NCBI GenBank assembly: GCA_963677085.2
Contig: CAXXFH010000004.1
Location: forward strand, 5,270,001-5,334,000
DNA from: G963677085 sp963677085
Lineage (GTDB): Bacteria > Planctomycetota > Planctomycetia > Pirellulales > Thermoguttaceae
Length of the DNA stretch: 64,000 bases
Reading direction: 5' to 3'
In this document: piece by piece, positions 55,562 through 64,000 of the stretch
Position numbering within the stretch: position 1 is the stretch's first letter
Layout of the letters: the number at the start of each line of letters is the position of its first letter
Made by a program: the position numbers and the translations under genes
Notes under the pieces: generated by a model
The model's database searches: none
Told to the model about the DNA's origin: nothing
The model's input: only the letters and a program-made list of their open reading frames with translations

Positions 55562-56863
55562 TTAAGCCTGCGACGCTTTCAGCGCCTGGTCCAGATCGGC
55601 CAAAATATCTTCGGCGTCTTCCAGTCCAACGCTCATGCGGATGTAGTCGTCGGAAATTCCGGCCGACACGAGTTCCTCGGCCGTTTGCTGGCTGTGAGTG
55701 GTCGAGGCGGGATGAATTACCAGAGTTTTCGCGTCGCCGATGTTGGCCAAGTGGGAAGCCAGTTTCACCGATTCGATGAACCGCTGGCCTGCCTCACGAC
55801 CGCCCTGGATTCCAAAGCCCAGGATGGCCCCGCAGCCCTTGGTGAGATACTGCTTCGCCCGCTCGTGGCACGGATGCGACGCAAGCCCGGGATAATTCAC
55901 CCAAGTGACCAGCGGATGGGCTTCGAGGAATTCGGCCACCCGTTGGGCGTTCTCGCAGTGGCGCGGCATCCGCAGGTGGAGCGTTTCCAGGCCTTGCAGG
56001 AACAAGAAGGCGTTGAAGGGGCTCATCGCGCCGCCCATGTCGCGCAGCCAGTTCGTGCGGCAGGTGATCATATAGCACAACGGCCCGACCGCCTCGTGGA
56101 ACACCACACCGTGGTAGGCCGGATCGGGCTTGGTGAACTGCGGCCATTTGTCGGGCTCGGCGGTCCAGTCGAAACGTCCGCTGTCGACGATCGCTCCGCC
56201 GATGCTCGTACCGTGGCCGCCGATGAACTTCGTTACGCTATACACGCTGATGTCGATGCCGTGCTCAAAGGGCCTGAAGAGCATGGGCGTCATTACCGTG
56301 TTGTCGCACACCACGGGCAAGCCGGCGGCATGGGCTACGTCCGCGATTGCCTGATAGTCGAGCACGTCGTTTTTCGGGTTGGCCAATGTTTCGATATACA
56401 CCGCACGTGTGTTGGGTTTGATCGCGGCGGCGATGTTTTTCGCGTCGGTGGCGTCGACGAACGTGACGTTAATCCCCAAACGCTTGAAGGTTTGTCCTAG
56501 TAGAGTGATGGTGCCACCGTAGAGTGCCGCGGCGGCGACGATGTGTTGACCTGCTTGAGCCAGGTTCAAAAGCGCCACGGTAATGGCTTGCTGTCCGCTG
56601 GACAGCGCCAGCCCGGCGACGCCGCCTTCGAGTGCGGCCATGCGTTGCTCGAAGACGTCGGTCGTGGGATTCATTAGCCGCGTGTAGATCCAGCCCATCT
56701 CCTTCAACGCGAACAGATCAGCGGCGTGTTGTGTGTCGCGGAAACTGTAGCTGGTGGTTTGGTGAATGGGTACGGCCCGAGACCCGGTCGACGGATCGGG
56801 GTCTTGTCCGGCGTGTAGTGCCAACGTACCTAACCCCTGAAAGCCAAATTCGCGGGGATCCAT
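55562..56863 (-). CDS. metY: O-acetylhomoserine sulfhydrylase (aminocarboxypropyltransferase)
   Basis: A 433-residue PLP enzyme of the Cys/Met metabolism family that makes homocysteine from O-acetylhomoserine and sulfide. It shows FGTLALHAGQDPDP-like start (LGTLALHAGQ), QTTSYSFRDTQHAADLF, ALSSGQQAI, and the PLP lysine in SVYSVTKFIGGHGTSIGG; HPASTTHSQQ and the late VGLEDAEDILADL are typical of MetY. The length matches MetY rather than the shorter MetB/MetC. It is followed by the metX-metW fusion, whose product it uses. Confidence 0.9.
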   Translation of the reverse strand: MDPREFGFQGLGTLALHAGQDPDPSTGSRAVPIHQTTSYSFRDTQHAADLFALKEMGWIYTRLMNPTTDVFEQRMAALEGGVAGLALSSGQQAITVALLNLAQAGQHIVAAAALYGGTITLLGQTFKRLGINVTFVDATDAKNIAAAIKPNTRAVYIETLANPKNDVLDYQAIADVAHAAGLPVVCDNTVMTPMLFRPFEHGIDISVYSVTKFIGGHGTSIGGAIVDSGRFDWTAEPDKWPQFTKPDPAYHGVVFHEAVGPLCYMITCRTNWLRDMGGAMSPFNAFLFLQGLETLHLRMPRHCENAQRVAEFLEAHPLVTWVNYPGLASHPCHERAKQYLTKGCGAILGFGIQGGREAGQRFIESVKLASHLANIGDAKTLVIHPASTTHSQQTAEELVSAGISDDYIRMSVGLEDAEDILADLDQALKASQA

Positions 56864-57250
56864 GAGTATCGGTCCTTATGGTGTTGTGGGCCAATGGGCA
56901 GGGGTGCGAGTTGCCGTGATGCAGGGGCACTATCAGAACGCCAGGTGTTCCGTCCCGCGTCTGAAGTACGCTATCGAGAATGTCCTACCTGCGGAAGATC
57001 GGCGGTGTAGGCGCGATTACGTATTACACCAGCCGGCGCGAAGGCTGTCAACGGGACGCGATTTATCGCCGGAGAAGGCCCTTATTTGGGCAATTTTCGC
57101 CACTTACCCCCGCGTTCCGACGCTTCGCGTTGCAACGGGCCCAAAAAGCGTCGGCTTGCACTGCGAAGGGCGCAAAACATCCGACCTTGGGGCCTCACGC
57201 GAAGCGTGGGTGCCAACAAAAGTCGGGAGGCTAGGTCATCATTTTCTCTA
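56864..57250. other. Intergenic region upstream of metY
   Basis: This 387-bp region contains the metY promoter and the 3' end of the ATPase gene region. I looked on the minus strand for a SAM-responsive riboswitch core and saw none. A 230-codon plus-strand frame covering part of it is the antisense of the acidic tail at 57251-57664 and is not a gene. Confidence 0.45.
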
Positions 57251-60200
57251 TCAAGCGGCTTCGACCGAGTCGTCGTCTTCCTCGTCTTCGTCGGAGTCTT
57301 CTTCGTACTCGTCGGACTCCTCCCATTCGTATTCGTCGTCTTCCTCGTCTTCGTACTCCTCTTCATCCTCGTCGACGAGGTTGTCTTCCAACTCCTCTTC
57401 TTCACCTTCCTCTTCATCGAAGAGCCCTTCCTCGTCATCGTCGACATCCTCGTCCTCATCGACTTCGTCGGGTTCTTCTTCGTCTTCCTCTTCGTACTCG
57501 TCGTCGACTTCCTCCCATTCGTCGTCTTCCTCGGCGTCTTCCTCCTCCTCGTAATCTTCTTCCTCTTCCTCGTACGCCTCTTCGGCGAGGGGTTCTTCTA
57601 GTTCCTCTTCGTCGACGGTGTCTTCGACCGGTGGCTCCTCGGGTTCTTCAACGACCGGTTCGGGCTGTTTGGCCTTGGCGGCGCGTTTGCCGCCGCTGCC
57701 GCCCTGCAAGACGACTGCCGGCAACGGCGTTTCCGTGTTTCGTGGCAACGTGGCTGCCGGAACCTTCAACGACTTGAATAACTTGAGAATGTGTTCGTGG
57801 CAGGTGAAGATCAGCAGTTGGTGGCCTTCGGCTGCAAAATCGCGCAGCACTCGCGCGGCCGCCTTGGCACGATGAGCGTCGAAGTTTACCAGGACGTCGT
57901 CCAACACCAAGGGCAACACGGCGCCACGCCGGGAATACTGCGATACTAAGGCCAGACGCAGGGCCAAGAAAAGCTGCTCCCGCGTGCCGCGACTGAGCAC
58001 CTCGACCGCCAGGGAGTTGCCCTCGGCGTCGTCGACCTTCAACACATTTTCGCCCAGCGGCGTCCACACGCGGACGTAGCGGCCCGCGGTCAACTGATCG
58101 AGATAGGTCGAGGCCTCACGCAACGTCTCGGGCTGACGTTCCCGTTCGTACATCTCGCGGATTTCGTCGAGCGTCGCAGTAACCAACGCTCGGACTTGCC
58201 ACTGCGCCAGGGCCTCTTCGATTTGCTGGTCGACGGTGGCCAACTCAAGTTGTTTGCGAGGCAACTGTCGATCGTCGGCCAGGGCCTTCATTTGGGCGGC
58301 CAGCGTGCCACGGTTTTCCAGACGCTCGCGAAGCTGCTGCTGAAGGTTTTCCAGGCGGCTTTGCAGTTGTTCCCACCGCGATTCCAAGGCCTCGGGCGAG
58401 TTGGCCTTGAGCTGTTCGTCGACGAGTTGTTCGGAGCAATGTCCTCCAATAGCGGCTGCAATCTCGCGGCCTAGCGTTTCGCGTTCGTGACGAACGACCT
58501 CGGCCCGGGCGGCTTGCACCGCGCGCCGGCGGAATTCGTCTTCGTCGCGAACGGCGGCCCGATGGAACAGGTCGCGCCGCTTGCGCTTCAAACGCATGAG
58601 CATCTGTTCGTGCTTGGCTCGTTTGCGACGGAGCGTGCGATATTGACGCTTTAGCAGGTCGCGCCGTGCGACGTGGGCTTCCTGGTTGCGAAGTGCCTCG
58701 CGGAGTTGGTGAATTTGACCGACCGGATCGTGGTCGCGGGTGGTCAGGTGGGCGTCGGCCACGAGCTGTTTCAGCCGATCGGTCAACGCACGTAGTTCGC
58801 GCTCGCGGCGCTGGCGTTCTTCCTGGCGGTCGCCGAGCCGGCGGTCGATTTGTTCGATATCCTCGCAGCGCCCCACGAGGCGACGGATTTGTTTCGGCGC
58901 GAGGTTGCCTGGCAGTCCCATTGCCAGCAGCGATTCGCGCCAGCGGCGTCGCGCTTGAGTGTGGTCGCTTTCTGCCAGATTCACCCGGGCGGATGCGGCG
59001 TGGATCTCCTGCTCGGACGACTTGCGCTGGGTGTCCAACGGTACGAGAGCTTCCAAAGCGGCTAAGTCTTCTTCGGCCGCTTGCAGGCGAACGGCTGGCG
59101 ATCCAGAGCCGTCGGGTAGCTGCTTGTCGAGAGCCTCGCGCTCCTCCTGGGCTTGTTCAAGCTGCAATCCCAGCATGGTGAGTTGTTTCTGGCACGCTTC
59201 GAGTTGCCGGGCGTTGGAACGTTCGAGCATGAACTTGGCGACGACCGAAATCACCATCGTCACCACACCCAACAAGGCCACCGGCCAACCGACCGAGCCA
59301 AGGAAAGAGTTGGGCATGAACAGGCCGAGCAGAAACATTCCGGCCAAGCCACCGCCGATGGCGAAGATCAGTGCCAAACCGCCCAAGACGCGAACCGGCA
59401 GAATTTGGCGTTCGACCAGTTTCCGGCTTTGCTGCTGCAACTCGGTTTGGTAGCGGTCCATTTCTTCGAGGCGCTCGTCGAGCTGCACACGACGCCGCAA
59501 TTGGCCCGCGTGCGCGCCGATGCGGTCGAGCGCCGCGGACAGGTCCGACTCGCCCCGGGCAGCTAGTGCCGATTCGACCTGTTGTTTCTGCGACGCGGCC
59601 GTTTGTTTGGCCTGTTCCACCTCGCGGCGCGCCTCTTCCACACGCTCTCGCGTTTGCCGAAGCTGCCGGGCAGGCATTTGCAGGGTGCGAATACGATCGC
59701 GCGAGACGATGGGCACTTTCGAGCCATCGTCGTTTTGGCCGAGGCCCAGTTGTTTGTATTCGGTGCCCAGGCGATTGGTGAGTTGGGCGATTTCAGTATC
59801 GAGTTCGTTCAACTCACTCTGCAACGAGCGGATCCACGACTCTTGTTCGGCGAAGGCTTCGATCCTCGCGGCCTGACGCCAGAGAGATTCGTTCAGCGGC
59901 AGTTCGTCGGCTTCTTCCTTGACTTGTTCGCGTTGAAAGTCGAGTTCGTCGAGCTGCGATTGGCGCTGCTTCAGTCGAGTTTTCAGTTCGTCCAACTGCT
60001 CGATGGCATCCAGCGGCAAATCGACGGCCGTGCCCAACGTGACCAATTCTTCGTCGAGCTGCGCACGCCGCTGCCATTTTTCGCGAAGGTTAACGGCCAG
60101 TTCGACAACCCGGGTGTCGTGTTCCGCGCGGTTGGTGTCTTCTTCGAGGCGAACGACATCGCGGTCGAGTTGGCTGCGGTCGGCGGCCAGACGGCCGTAG

Positions 60201-60826
60201 CGGCGTGTGTGGGCGCTGAGTTGCTCGATGTCTTGCCGGAGTTTTTCCCGTTTGTCGAATAAATTGGCGACCAAACAGGCATTGCCGTGCTGGTCGAGGA
60301 TGCGGTTGCGCGAGGTTTCGAGTTCGTGGAGGACTTCGACCAACGAAACGCGGTCCAGTCCGGCGGTGAGGCTGTAGAGTAAATCGGCCGCTTCGGTGTC
60401 GCCGAGAGTTCCCAACTCTTGGATTTCGTGTAGCCCGACGGCGAACACGTTGTTGTAAACGGCCTCGTCCAACTCACCTAAGAGCGACTTGACGAAGTGT
60501 TCGCCTTGGCGGGTTCCGTCGGCGGCGGTGAGCACGATCAATTCGTCGTGCTGCTCGCCCTTGGGGTCGTCGTGACGTTCGAGGTGGAAATGCCCGTCGG
60601 TGGTGATCAGGTCGACTGCCCCGCCGGGACGTCCGCCGCGCACGGGCGGGAAGTAGCGGCGCCGGGCGGGCGAGAAGCCGTAGAGGGCGGAGCGAACGAA
60701 CTGCAAGAGTGTGGTCTTGCCGGCTTCGTTGGGGCCGTAGAGCACATTGAGACCTTCGCCCAACCCTTGGAGTTTCAGGCCGCTCCAGACACCGTAGCCG
60801 TCGATCTTCAAGCCGTCGATTTTCAC
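57251..60826 (-). CDS. YhaN/SbcC-like coiled-coil ATPase with membrane segments and long acidic tail
   Basis: A 1191-residue SMC-type ATPase. GTG 60826 (VKIDGLKIDGYGVWSG) overlaps the preceding gene's stop by GTGA, with AGAGGAG upstream. Walker A is GPNEAGKT (31-38); the signature VLSRGTREQLFLALRLALV and Walker B LPLVLDDVLVNFD are near 950-1000. Between them are long coiled coils. Near 500-560 two hydrophobic segments (VLGGLALIFAIGGGLAGMFLL and PVALLGVVTMVISVVAKFML) may anchor it to the membrane, as in Bacillus YhaN-type proteins. The last 137 residues (57251-57664) are 69 percent Asp/Glu. Paired with the SbcD-like gene, it suggests a DNA end-processing or repair role. Confidence 0.83.
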   Translation of the reverse strand: MKIDGLKIDGYGVWSGLKLQGLGEGLNVLYGPNEAGKTTLLQFVRSALYGFSPARRRYFPPVRGGRPGGAVDLITTDGHFHLERHDDPKGEQHDELIVLTAADGTRQGEHFVKSLLGELDEAVYNNVFAVGLHEIQELGTLGDTEAADLLYSLTAGLDRVSLVEVLHELETSRNRILDQHGNACLVANLFDKREKLRQDIEQLSAHTRRYGRLAADRSQLDRDVVRLEEDTNRAEHDTRVVELAVNLREKWQRRAQLDEELVTLGTAVDLPLDAIEQLDELKTRLKQRQSQLDELDFQREQVKEEADELPLNESLWRQAARIEAFAEQESWIRSLQSELNELDTEIAQLTNRLGTEYKQLGLGQNDDGSKVPIVSRDRIRTLQMPARQLRQTRERVEEARREVEQAKQTAASQKQQVESALAARGESDLSAALDRIGAHAGQLRRRVQLDERLEEMDRYQTELQQQSRKLVERQILPVRVLGGLALIFAIGGGLAGMFLLGLFMPNSFLGSVGWPVALLGVVTMVISVVAKFMLERSNARQLEACQKQLTMLGLQLEQAQEEREALDKQLPDGSGSPAVRLQAAEEDLAALEALVPLDTQRKSSEQEIHAASARVNLAESDHTQARRRWRESLLAMGLPGNLAPKQIRRLVGRCEDIEQIDRRLGDRQEERQRRERELRALTDRLKQLVADAHLTTRDHDPVGQIHQLREALRNQEAHVARRDLLKRQYRTLRRKRAKHEQMLMRLKRKRRDLFHRAAVRDEDEFRRRAVQAARAEVVRHERETLGREIAAAIGGHCSEQLVDEQLKANSPEALESRWEQLQSRLENLQQQLRERLENRGTLAAQMKALADDRQLPRKQLELATVDQQIEEALAQWQVRALVTATLDEIREMYERERQPETLREASTYLDQLTAGRYVRVWTPLGENVLKVDDAEGNSLAVEVLSRGTREQLFLALRLALVSQYSRRGAVLPLVLDDVLVNFDAHRAKAAARVLRDFAAEGHQLLIFTCHEHILKLFKSLKVPAATLPRNTETPLPAVVLQGGSGGKRAAKAKQPEPVVEEPEEPPVEDTVDEEELEEPLAEEAYEEEEEDYEEEEDAEEDDEWEEVDDEYEEEDEEEPDEVDEDEDVDDDEEGLFDEEEGEEEELEDNLVDEDEEEYEDEEDDEYEWEESDEYEEDSDEDEEDDDSVEAA

Positions 60827-62055
60827 GACTCGGTCTCCTCTCCCGTTAACAGGTCGACTCCCAATTGGCTCGCCTCGCGCAGAATGCGCCGCCGCTGGGT
60901 TTCGTTGTCGGGTTCCAGACGCTCGCTGAGCAGGCCGGCCAGATGTTGCTCGGCCACGAACTGCTGCAAGTTCCAAGGCACATCCGGATTCATCTCCAGT
61001 TGGCGAATCGCGCACAGGAAATCACCGCGGATCGACTCCTGTTCGTACCACTGGTCGGGCAACTGGGCGGGTGGGTCGACTCGCAGGCCAACACTCCAGG
61101 CAGCCGGCGGCCCGAAACCGTATTGCTTACGCAGCCCGTCGAGCAACTCGCGAGCAAGGCCGCCACGACGCAGTTGCTCGAACAACGGCCCATCGCCTGT
61201 GACCGACCACGACACGAGCAGGTCGATCGAAGGGGCCGTTTCGATCAGTGATTGCATTTGCTCGTCGAGCATGGCCTGAAGGGCGTCACGCGTGGTGGTT
61301 TCGTCGACGGCCAACGACGCGTCGAACCACCGCATGCCGTCGGTGGCGATCGGGGTGGTTCGGACGTGGGTCTGATCGTCGACTTGGACTAAGGTGCAGC
61401 CGTGTTGGCCTTGCTGCTGGGGATTTCTTCCCTGTGAGCTGCCCGAGTAGTGGGCAACGTGCGGAGCGCTGAACAGCGTATCACGCTGTGGCCGACCGCC
61501 TAACGCCCAGTAATGGACGCCCGTGGCCCGCAACGACTCGGCCTCGAACGTGCCATGAGCAGCCACGACGGTGAACAGCCCACTGAGGTCGGCTTCGATA
61601 CCCATTTCGCGAGGCAGACCCTGCCGAGGTCCACTGGCGCAGATCAAACGCACCAGCGGCAGGCTATCGCGGTGGTGAACGAATTCTTCGGTACGGCCCG
61701 CTGGGATCAGATGCACGTTGCGCGGAAGATTATAGGATGCAGGCCAGAAATCGGTGCCCTCGGCCGTGCCAGCGATCCAATAGACAGGGATGTTGCGTTC
61801 ATCGAGCCGGCGGAACTGCTCGACGAGAAAGAGCGGACCACGCGGCCCCGTTTGTTGGGCATCGAGGACATTGCCGGAAAGGACCAGCAACTCGGCGTCT
61901 TCGGCAAGTACGGTTTCAAAAACCCGTTCGGCGGCCCAGTAGGGCGACTCGATGAAGAGTTCCTGCAGGTGGTCCGGCACTTCGCTCACGCCGGACGGTG
62001 GACGTTCCAAGTGAAAGTCGCTGGCGTGAACGAAACGGAACGGTCGGTTCGACAT
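60823..62055 (-). CDS. SbcD/YhaO-like metallophosphoesterase, active-site motifs degenerate
   Basis: A 410-residue protein from ATG 62055 with CGGAGG upstream. The N-terminal domain follows SbcD/YhaO: FRFVHASDFHLERPPSG keeps Asp and His of motif DxH, and VAAHGTF keeps a His. But the GDxxD motif reads SGNVLD, the GNHD motif reads IAGTAEGTD and the GHxH motif reads ALGGRPQRD. Several metal ligands are therefore missing, so nuclease activity is doubtful. It is translationally coupled to the ATPase gene and probably forms a complex with it. No signal peptide or membrane segment. Confidence 0.82.
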   Translation of the reverse strand: MSNRPFRFVHASDFHLERPPSGVSEVPDHLQELFIESPYWAAERVFETVLAEDAELLVLSGNVLDAQQTGPRGPLFLVEQFRRLDERNIPVYWIAGTAEGTDFWPASYNLPRNVHLIPAGRTEEFVHHRDSLPLVRLICASGPRQGLPREMGIEADLSGLFTVVAAHGTFEAESLRATGVHYWALGGRPQRDTLFSAPHVAHYSGSSQGRNPQQQGQHGCTLVQVDDQTHVRTTPIATDGMRWFDASLAVDETTTRDALQAMLDEQMQSLIETAPSIDLLVSWSVTGDGPLFEQLRRGGLARELLDGLRKQYGFGPPAAWSVGLRVDPPAQLPDQWYEQESIRGDFLCAIRQLEMNPDVPWNLQQFVAEQHLAGLLSERLEPDNETQRRRILREASQLGVDLLTGEETES

Positions 62056-62373
62056 GAACGCCTCCGTACGAGAACAGGCGGTCAAGCCGCCGGTCAAATA
62101 AACCCACTCATTTGCGTAGTTTATCTTGAATCGCAGGGCGTGGCTACAGAGGTTTCTACCGTTTGCGTAGGCTGGGGGATTCCATGGCGGCTAGGGAAGG
62201 GTGGCTGGGTGGTTTGCGGTGAATGGCGAGGTGTTCGAGTGGCGCGAAGTCGCTCGGATCGCGCAGAAAGCGAGAAGATCGATCCCTCGAGGAGGCGTGG
62301 CCGTTTCAGCAGCCACGAAGAACTTAGGCACACAGTCTCGTCGCCGCATCACGACGTTACGAGAAGACCATCC
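62056..62373. other. Intergenic region between helicase and SbcD-like genes
   Basis: Both neighbours are on the minus strand. The 318-bp gap contains the short palindrome copy at 62297-62315 (GTGGCCGTTTCAGCAGCCAC) near the helicase end and presumably the promoter of the SbcD-like/ATPase pair near 62056. Large plus-strand frames through here are antisense shadows. Confidence 0.45.
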
Positions 62374-64000
62374 CTACGGCGGCCCGTGGCGCCGCGGCTT
62401 GTTGCCCGGTCTTGTCGCCGGTTTAGCCGACGAGCGCTGTGCGGCCGACTGCGGTTTGTCTGCCGGTCGCCGCGGTGCCACGGTCGCCGAACCATGGTGT
62501 TGGGGGGGCGACGCCGGTTTGTGCTTCTTCTTCGACCGACGCGGCTGACCCCGTTTGGCAGCCAGGTAGTTGGGGTTGTCGGCCTGGCCGGTCACTTCGT
62601 AGAGGAAGCGGCTGGGGATCGTCTCTCGCGGCTTTCCCCACTTTCGGCGGCTCAGGGCCAGCGTAAGCGTCAGGCGCCGTTGCGCCCGAGTGACGCCGAC
62701 GTAGCACAGTCGCCGTTCCTCGTCGATGGCTTCGCCGTCGACGGCCACGGAGCGCCGGTGCGGTAACAACCCTTCTTCCATGCCCACCATGTAGACCTCG
62801 GGGAATTCGAGCCCCTTGGCGGCGTGCAGGGTCATCAGGACCACAGCGTCGCGTTCCAGTTGCTGCTCTTTGTCGCGATCGGCGTCGGGACCATTCAGTG
62901 CGATCTCTTGCAGAAAGCCGCCGAGCGTGGGTTTTTTCGCGCGCTGCGAGTAGTTACCGGCCGCGTTGACGACTTCCTCGACCGCCGCCCAACGCGCTTC
63001 CTGGTCGTCGGCGTTGGGGTAAAGGCGGACCAACTCCTGGCGATAGTTCACTTCATTGATCAGATCGCGAACCAGTTCTTCCGTGGAGGCTGTGTCTTGG
63101 ACCGGGCCGTACATTTCGACGAGGCGCCGAAGTTGCCGCACTCCCTTTCGAGCCGTGGTAGTAATGCTTCCCTCTTGCGCCGCTCGGCATACGGTTTCCC
63201 AAAGCGGCATGCCCTGGGCAACGGCCGTTTCCATGAGCCGTTTGACCGTGCCCTGACCGATTCCCCGGGCGGGCGTGTTGATGATTCGCAGCAGCGAGAC
63301 TTCGTCGTGCGGATTGAGGATGAATTTCAGGTAGGCCATGATGTCGCGGACCTCTTTGCGGTCGTAAAACGACATCCCGCCCACCAAAATGTAGGGGACG
63401 TTGGCACGCCGCAACTCCATTTCGAACGCCCGGGGCTGCTCGTTCGTGCGGCAGAGGATGGCGAAGTCGCGAGGGCGGCGATTTTCCTTGGTTTTGATAC
63501 GCAGCGCGATTTCCTCGACAACCGTCTTGGCCTCCAGGTTTTCGTCTTCCAGTTGGAGGATCCGCGGTTTTTCGCCGCTGCAGGTCGCTTGGAGCGTTTT
63601 GGCGTGACGCACCGTGTTGAACGCGATCAGGGTGTTGGCCCAGTCGACGATTTCCCGGGTGCTGCGGTAATTCACTTCGAGACGGACGACTTTGGCTTCC
63701 GCCCAATCGTGCTTGAAGCGAAGGATGTGAGTGACTTCGGCTCCCCGCCAACCGTAGATCGACTGGTCGTCGTCGCCCACCACGCACAGGTTGCGATGCG
63801 GGGCGGCCAGGGCCTTGACGATCCGGTATTGGCTCCCGTTGGTGTCCTGATACTCGTCGACCAGCAGGTGGTCGAACCGTTGGGCCTCGGCTTGGCGGAC
63901 CTCGGGAAAGCGTTCGAACAACTCTTCCGTGCAGAGCAACAGGTCGTCGAAATCGACGGCACCGGCTGCCTTGAGGGCGTTTTGGTAGCGGCGATAGGCG
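62374..64000 (-). CDS. pcrA: UvrD/PcrA-type DNA helicase, 5' end beyond the window
   Basis: At least 541 residues of a superfamily 1 3'-5' helicase; the frame is open to the window edge and begins inside the protein (AYRRYQNALKAAGAVDFDDL). Motifs: LLVDEYQDTN (Walker B), VVGDDDQSIYGWRGA, LEVNYRST, TLHAAKGLEFPEVYMVG and EERRLCYVGVTRAQ. The Walker A part is missing because it lies outside. The C-terminal ~65 residues are basic and proline-rich (KRGQPRRSKKKHKP, PGNKPRRHGPP), different from the usual short PcrA tail. It acts in repair and removal of protein from DNA. Rep or UvrD would be equally suitable names. Confidence 0.88.
   Translation of the reverse strand, partial: AYRRYQNALKAAGAVDFDDLLLCTEELFERFPEVRQAEAQRFDHLLVDEYQDTNGSQYRIVKALAAPHRNLCVVGDDDQSIYGWRGAEVTHILRFKHDWAEAKVVRLEVNYRSTREIVDWANTLIAFNTVRHAKTLQATCSGEKPRILQLEDENLEAKTVVEEIALRIKTKENRRPRDFAILCRTNEQPRAFEMELRRANVPYILVGGMSFYDRKEVRDIMAYLKFILNPHDEVSLLRIINTPARGIGQGTVKRLMETAVAQGMPLWETVCRAAQEGSITTTARKGVRQLRRLVEMYGPVQDTASTEELVRDLINEVNYRQELVRLYPNADDQEARWAAVEEVVNAAGNYSQRAKKPTLGGFLQEIALNGPDADRDKEQQLERDAVVLMTLHAAKGLEFPEVYMVGMEEGLLPHRRSVAVDGEAIDEERRLCYVGVTRAQRRLTLTLALSRRKWGKPRETIPSRFLYEVTGQADNPNYLAAKRGQPRRSKKKHKPASPPQHHGSATVAPRRPADKPQSAAQRSSAKPATRPGNKPRRHGPP

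Noticed and set aside
56864..57060. Possible SAM-responsive riboswitch upstream of metY
   Set aside because: I looked on the minus strand for the conserved core sequences of SAM-I and SAM-II types and did not see them; the leader before ATG is unstructured by eye.
56862..57554. Plus-strand frame of 230 codons ending in a long serine tract
   Set aside because: The serine tract is the exact antisense of the Asp/Glu-rich tail of the ATPase; there is no ribosome-binding site and no known domain.
57664..60826. Reading the ATPase as a canonical SbcC
   Set aside because: SbcC has a zinc-hook CxxC between the coiled coils; I see none, and there are two membrane segments instead, so YhaN-like is the better description.
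61513..62766. Plus-strand frame of 417 codons
   Set aside because: It covers the SbcD-like gene start, an intergenic region and the helicase end on the opposite strand; no start site and no family resemblance.

Overview
The window looks like chromosomal DNA of a planctomycete, probably of the Pirellulales type. The evidence is thirteen PEP-CTERM (exosortase-sorted) secreted proteins, four DUF1559 pseudopilin-like proteins with the GFTLVELLVVIAIIGILI leader, planctomycete-style ECF sigma/FecR pairs, secreted Gfo/Idh/MocA, ThuA, FAD-oxidoreductase and sugar isomerase families, high GC, and many short dispersed palindromic repeats between genes. I see no rRNA, tRNA, CRISPR array, transposase or phage gene. 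This placement is an inference from family content.

Layout. Positions 1-3350 hold the end of a GH16-type glycosidase, a TauE/SafE permease and two sugar or alcohol dehydrogenases (Zn-ADH, KduD-like SDR). From 3685 to 33708 nearly everything is on the minus strand: five PEP-CTERM proteins (three of them tandem paralogues), a secreted-type FAD oxidoreductase, a sodium:solute symporter, a GH16-GH43-like two-domain glycosidase, and then three consecutive copies of one gene module. From 34267 to 44407 there is a carbohydrate-catabolic block: a XylR-like LacI/AraC regulator, two sugar isomerase/epimerases, a neutral-ceramidase-like hydrolase, a ThuA-like protein, a Gfo/Idh/MocA oxidoreductase and a HEAT-repeat protein. 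From 44456 to 51706 a fourth copy of the module appears. From 52327 to the end the genes look more like housekeeping: a serine hydrolase, a MetX-MetW fusion with MetY, a YhaN/SbcC-like ATPase with its SbcD-like partner, and a UvrD/PcrA helicase cut by the window edge.

The main observation is the repeated module. Read in the direction of transcription it is: ECF sigma factor, FecR-type membrane anti-sigma/sensor (always a 4-nt ATGA overlap), two PEP-CTERM proteins, a DUF1559 pseudopilin, and in two cases a small lipoprotein. It occurs at 16242-21490, 21835-27475, 28035-33708 and 44456-51706. The extracytoplasmic C-terminal domain of each FecR protein goes with the family of its PEP-CTERM neighbours: in module 2 the same YDV-type domain is in both, in module 3 a LamG-type domain is in both, and modules 1 and 4 both combine a laminin-B-type FecR domain with the same NDGANG-type PEP-CTERM family. 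This suggests self-contained surface-protein units, each controlled by a sensor that resembles its own cargo.

A second layer is repeat DNA: a hairpin just upstream of all four pseudopilin genes, a hairpin just after several PEP-CTERM or lipoprotein genes, a ~100-nt leader shared by two unrelated sugar genes, and at least five MITE-like inverted-repeat pairs.
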